A DNA stretch of 64,000 nt from Chryseobacterium taklimakanense (GTDB taxonomy: Bacteria; Bacteroidota; Bacteroidia; Flavobacteriales; Weeksellaceae): the NCBI RefSeq assembly GCF_900187185.1, contig NZ_LT906465.1:1488001-1552000 (forward strand), read 5' to 3'. Every line of letters starts with the position of its first letter. Position 1 is the first letter of the stretch. This document shows positions 61,344 to 64,000 of this stretch, one piece after another. The notes under the pieces were generated by a model, which saw only the letters and a program-made list of their open reading frames with translations, ran no database searches and was not told the origin of the DNA. A program made the position numbers and the translations under genes.

Positions 61344-62888
61344 ATGAATTTAGATAAAATCATACAACCATTCACCAAAGAATTTCCGGGAGACCTCTCG
61401 TACAATACATACCAACGCCAAACTCCCGGTGTGCTCTTTTCCCTGGTAAACCCAGTGACTTTTGAAAATCCGGAATTAATTATCTTCAATGAAAAACTTT
61501 CCGAGGAAATAGGCTTGGGGAAAACCGAATCTGACCATGATATAGCTTTCCTCCACTCAAATTACATTCCACCACAAATAAAAACTTACGCCACCGCTTA
61601 TGCAGGCCACCAGTTTGGAAACTGGGCCGGTCAGCTGGGTGACGGCCGCGCAATTTATGCCGGGGAAATCATTAATGAAAAAGGACAGAAAACAGAAATC
61701 CAGTGGAAAGGCGCCGGAGCCACACCCTATTCCAGAAATGCCGATGGGCGGGCTGTTTTGCGCTCTACAGTGCGTGAATATTTGATGAGTGAAGCCATGC
61801 ATTTTCTGAATGTTCCAACATCCAGAGGTTTAAGTATGAGCTTCACCGGTGAAAATGTAGTACGCGATATCATGTATTCCGGAAATCCGAAACCGGAGAT
61901 GGGTGCTGTGATGATCAGAACTGCGGAAAGTTTTCTGCGTTTTGGGCATTTCGAACTGGTTTCCGCACGGAAAGAGTATGATTTACTGAAAAAACTGGCC
62001 GACTTCACCATTAAATATTATTTCCCGGAAATCACTTCGGAAGGAAAAGAAAAATATGCGGAATTCTTCAATGAAGTTTCAAAGAGGACTGCAGAAATGA
62101 TTGTCGGCTGGTCCAGAGTAGGATTCACCCACGGCGTAATGAATACCGATAATATGTCGGTACTTGGTTTGACCATCGACTATGGCCCGTTTTCGATGAT
62201 TGATGAATACGACCTTAATTTCACGCCCAATACCACCGATCTGCCCGGCAGAAGGTATGCTTTCGGGCAGCAGGGAAAAATCGCGCAGTGGAACCTGTGG
62301 CAACTCGCCAACGCACTTTTCCCACTGATCGAAGACAGCCAACCGCTTCAGAAAACACTGGATGAATTTTCAAATTATTTTTGGCTGAAACATGATGAGA
62401 TGCTCTGCAAAAAATTTGGTTTTGATGATTTAAAAGAATCTGATGAGGATTTCTTCAACGATTGGCAGCGTATGATGCAGGAACTGAAAGTTGATTATAC
62501 CTTATTTTTTACTAAACTTGAGTATTTGGATAAATGCGAAAGCTCGAAAGAACTTTTTGGCGATATATTTTATAAAGATTTAAATGAAAACGATTATAAA
62601 CAACTGGATGATTTTATCAAAAAATATAGAACCCGTCTTTCCGCAAATGAAATTTCACGCGAAGAAAGTCTGGATTTAATGCAGAAAAGCAATCCCAAAT
62701 TTACACTTCGGAATTATTTGCTTTTTGAATGTATTGATGAATTAAATAACGGAAAAAAAGATTTGCTGAATAAGATCGTCAATGCTTTGCAAAACCCCTA
62801 CGTTGAAAAATATCCTGAATTTAGTGTAAAACGGCCGGCAAAATACGATGACACACCTGGCTGCTCGATGCTCTCGTGCAGTTCCTAA
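61344..62888 (+). CDS. selO: Protein adenylyltransferase SelO (YdiU)
   Basis: Pseudokinase-fold enzyme that transfers AMP from ATP to Ser, Thr or Tyr residues of proteins, linked to redox control. 514 residues. Hallmarks: YAGHQFGNWAGQLGDGRA, QWKGAGATPYSRNADGRAV, VPTSRGLSM, THGVMNTDNMS and DYGPFSMIDEYD. The C-terminus is SMLSCSS, where vertebrate SelO has selenocysteine; here a cysteine is used. Its neighbours give no hint of the target. Confidence 0.95.
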   Translation: MNLDKIIQPFTKEFPGDLSYNTYQRQTPGVLFSLVNPVTFENPELIIFNEKLSEEIGLGKTESDHDIAFLHSNYIPPQIKTYATAYAGHQFGNWAGQLGDGRAIYAGEIINEKGQKTEIQWKGAGATPYSRNADGRAVLRSTVREYLMSEAMHFLNVPTSRGLSMSFTGENVVRDIMYSGNPKPEMGAVMIRTAESFLRFGHFELVSARKEYDLLKKLADFTIKYYFPEITSEGKEKYAEFFNEVSKRTAEMIVGWSRVGFTHGVMNTDNMSVLGLTIDYGPFSMIDEYDLNFTPNTTDLPGRRYAFGQQGKIAQWNLWQLANALFPLIEDSQPLQKTLDEFSNYFWLKHDEMLCKKFGFDDLKESDEDFFNDWQRMMQELKVDYTLFFTKLEYLDKCESSKELFGDIFYKDLNENDYKQLDDFIKKYRTRLSANEISREESLDLMQKSNPKFTLRNYLLFECIDELNNGKKDLLNKIVNALQNPYVEKYPEFSVKRPAKYDDTPGCSMLSCSS

Positions 62889-62895
62889 AATTGAT

Positions 62896-62903
62896 TATTT
62901 TTG
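62896..62903 (+). promoter_or_regulatory. -7 promoter box of the last gene
   Basis: TATTTTTG, 18 bases before the TTG at 62922. Confidence 0.55.
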
Positions 62904-62921
62904 CAGCCAAATTTTTCACAC

Positions 62922-64000
62922 TTGAACTTAAAACAAAAAACGGCAGATGTCTTCAAAACGGTTTTCCCAAGCCGCGGAGAGGAATTTCTGGTTTTCTCAG
63001 GATTCACGCTGCTGTATGGAATTTTGGCTACGAAAATCGCGTTAGGCTACACGATAATTTTTGATAACCGGATTCCCTGGGATGCCTATTTCAGTTTCGA
63101 TAACCGTGCCATTGTGATGACGGGCGGCGGTTTTGAGCGGCATCCGCTTTCCAATTACTTCTTTGGCTGGATCCGGGAATTTGCACTGTTGGTATCGGGC
63201 GGAAAAATGGATGCGAATTTCAGGCTGGCATTGGCATGGTTCAGCGTAGTTACAGTAAGTTTAAGCTTGGTGCAGATTTACAAATACCTGAGAAACATCA
63301 CCAGGCTTCCTATTTGGCTGTCTTATTTAATCGTGATATTCTTTTCGCTTTTTTCAACCAATATTTTACTTTCGTTCACTCCCGAAACCTATACTTATAC
63401 GCTGTTTTTCCTGTGCCTTTTTAATTATTACGCCGCGCTGAAACTTCGTAAAGAAGAAAAAATTTCAATGTTGGCACTTACAGCAGGCACCGTAGCAGTG
63501 GGCGGGCTGACCGTTACAAATGCGGTGAAAGTTTTCATTCCCGTACTTTTTGAAAAAGAGGTCTTTAAGAATTTCAAAAACTTTGGAAATGCGGTCCTTA
63601 GGGGAATTGTTGCCGTCGCAGTTTTTGGGCTGCTTTTTATGTACCGTCTCAATTTTGATTACATGAAGTTCCTCAGCAAAACAGGGGAACAATACGAGAA
63701 ATTTTCAAAACCAAAGGTTACACCGCTGTGGGACATGGTTGCGTCGTGGTTTTTTGGCGGGAACGTTTTATTTTCAAATTTCATCACGAGAGATTACCAC
63801 AACAGGAAAGGTTTTGAGTATAAAGCGCTTTTTATGGATGTCTATTCATCGTGGTTTCCGTATATTTTTATTGGGGTTTTAGTTGCGCTGGTTATTTGGG
63901 CTTACATCAAAAATTTCAAAAACAAGCTTGTTCAGATCCTGATGATTTCGTTTGCCGTTGACATTATCATTCACTGTATCCTGAAATTTGGGCTTCACAC
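62922..64000 (+). CDS. Polytopic membrane protein, 3' cut by window edge
   Basis: An open frame with no stop from the TTG at 62922 (NLKQKTADVFKTVFPSRG follows) to the window end, at least 359 residues. It holds about six to eight hydrophobic helices separated by loops, starting with EEFLVFSGFTLLYGILATK, with conserved-looking loops FDNRIPWDAYFSFDNR and GGGFERHPLSNYFFGW, and the later SFTPETYTYTLFFLCLF. The DN/HPL loops placed just after helix 1 and the long helices recall GT-C glycosyltransferase-like families, and it may be DUF6080-like; neither is certain. The start is TTG because the frame has no ATG between the -7 box and residue 1. Confidence 0.7.
   Translation, partial: MNLKQKTADVFKTVFPSRGEEFLVFSGFTLLYGILATKIALGYTIIFDNRIPWDAYFSFDNRAIVMTGGGFERHPLSNYFFGWIREFALLVSGGKMDANFRLALAWFSVVTVSLSLVQIYKYLRNITRLPIWLSYLIVIFFSLFSTNILLSFTPETYTYTLFFLCLFNYYAALKLRKEEKISMLALTAGTVAVGGLTVTNAVKVFIPVLFEKEVFKNFKNFGNAVLRGIVAVAVFGLLFMYRLNFDYMKFLSKTGEQYEKFSKPKVTPLWDMVASWFFGGNVLFSNFITRDYHNRKGFEYKALFMDVYSSWFPYIFIGVLVALVIWAYIKNFKNKLVQILMISFAVDIIIHCILKFGLH

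Noticed and set aside
1-64000. tRNA, rRNA, CRISPR, prophage, insertion sequences, riboswitches
   Set aside because: None was recognised by reading: no clover-leaf with CCA/TTC-loop, no regularly spaced repeats, no transposase or integrase motif, no B12 or preQ1 element before scpA or queE. A covariance-model scan would be decisive.

Overview
The window looks like chromosomal DNA of a flavobacterium, most likely of the Chryseobacterium/Kaistella group (Weeksellaceae). The evidence is the set of family markers (GldH, a GLPGLI-family protein, DUF4835 beside coaBC/recN, DUF5687 with its ABC ATPase, DUF4251, a FeoB-associated Cys-rich peptide, an OmpP1/FadL + SGNH pair), the many TAnnTTTG -7 promoter boxes typical of Bacteroidota, and the many lipoproteins ending their signal in S/A-C. 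Base and codon use look even throughout. I see no rRNA, tRNA, CRISPR array, phage or transposase; this is core genome, and its less ordinary content is small lipoproteins, repeats and regulatory sites.

Layout. 1-8.9 kb: 3' end of lon, a DUF4349 lipoprotein, pgi, folD-queE, an initiating sugar-phosphate transferase, and mlaE-mlaF followed by an overlapping beta-barrel gene. 9-19.3 kb: an M48 lipoprotein protease, an intact DUF4251 lipoprotein and a broken paralogue, meaB with an enolase-superfamily epimerase, a small cytochrome c, a PhoD-like phosphatase, methylmalonyl-CoA mutase, twin small lipoproteins and prfA. 19.7-25.8 kb: a small membrane protein, class I and class II fumarases back to back, and an ABC ATPase/DUF5687 permease pair. 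26-32.2 kb: the flavobacterial bamD-rpoZ-coaBC-DUF4835-recN block and a TetR regulator. 32.3-39 kb: tatD-tcdA-rnpA, DUF4126, mutL-rhomboid-EEP-lipoprotein. 39-45 kb: haem genes hemA-C-D-E and an ECF sigma/anti-sigma/CpxP-like module. 45-53.9 kb: DUF2520, GLPGLI, feoA-feoB-Cys-rich peptide, glmM, a TPR protein, EamA and a TonB-C-like protein. 54-64 kb: SGNH hydrolase + FadL, ricT-gldH-PBP1A, selO and a truncated polytopic membrane protein.

How they work together. The envelope is the main theme: lipid transport (MlaEF, FadL), barrel assembly (BamD), peptidoglycan synthesis (GlmM, PBP1A), gliding/type IX secretion (GldH) and envelope stress signalling. A second theme is central metabolism with metal or B12 cofactors (MCM/MeaB, fumarases, tetrapyrrole synthesis, ferrous iron uptake).

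Nothing here is clearly a new multi-gene system. The signals most worth a second look are: a dispersed hairpin repeat in three intergenic copies; an identical 16-base element with a palindromic core beside the TetR gene and upstream of fadL; a TGA exactly at the lipobox cysteine of the second DUF4251 gene; several genes whose -7 box sits 3-5 bases from the ATG (probable leaderless mRNAs); and a MutL with degenerate endonuclease motifs.
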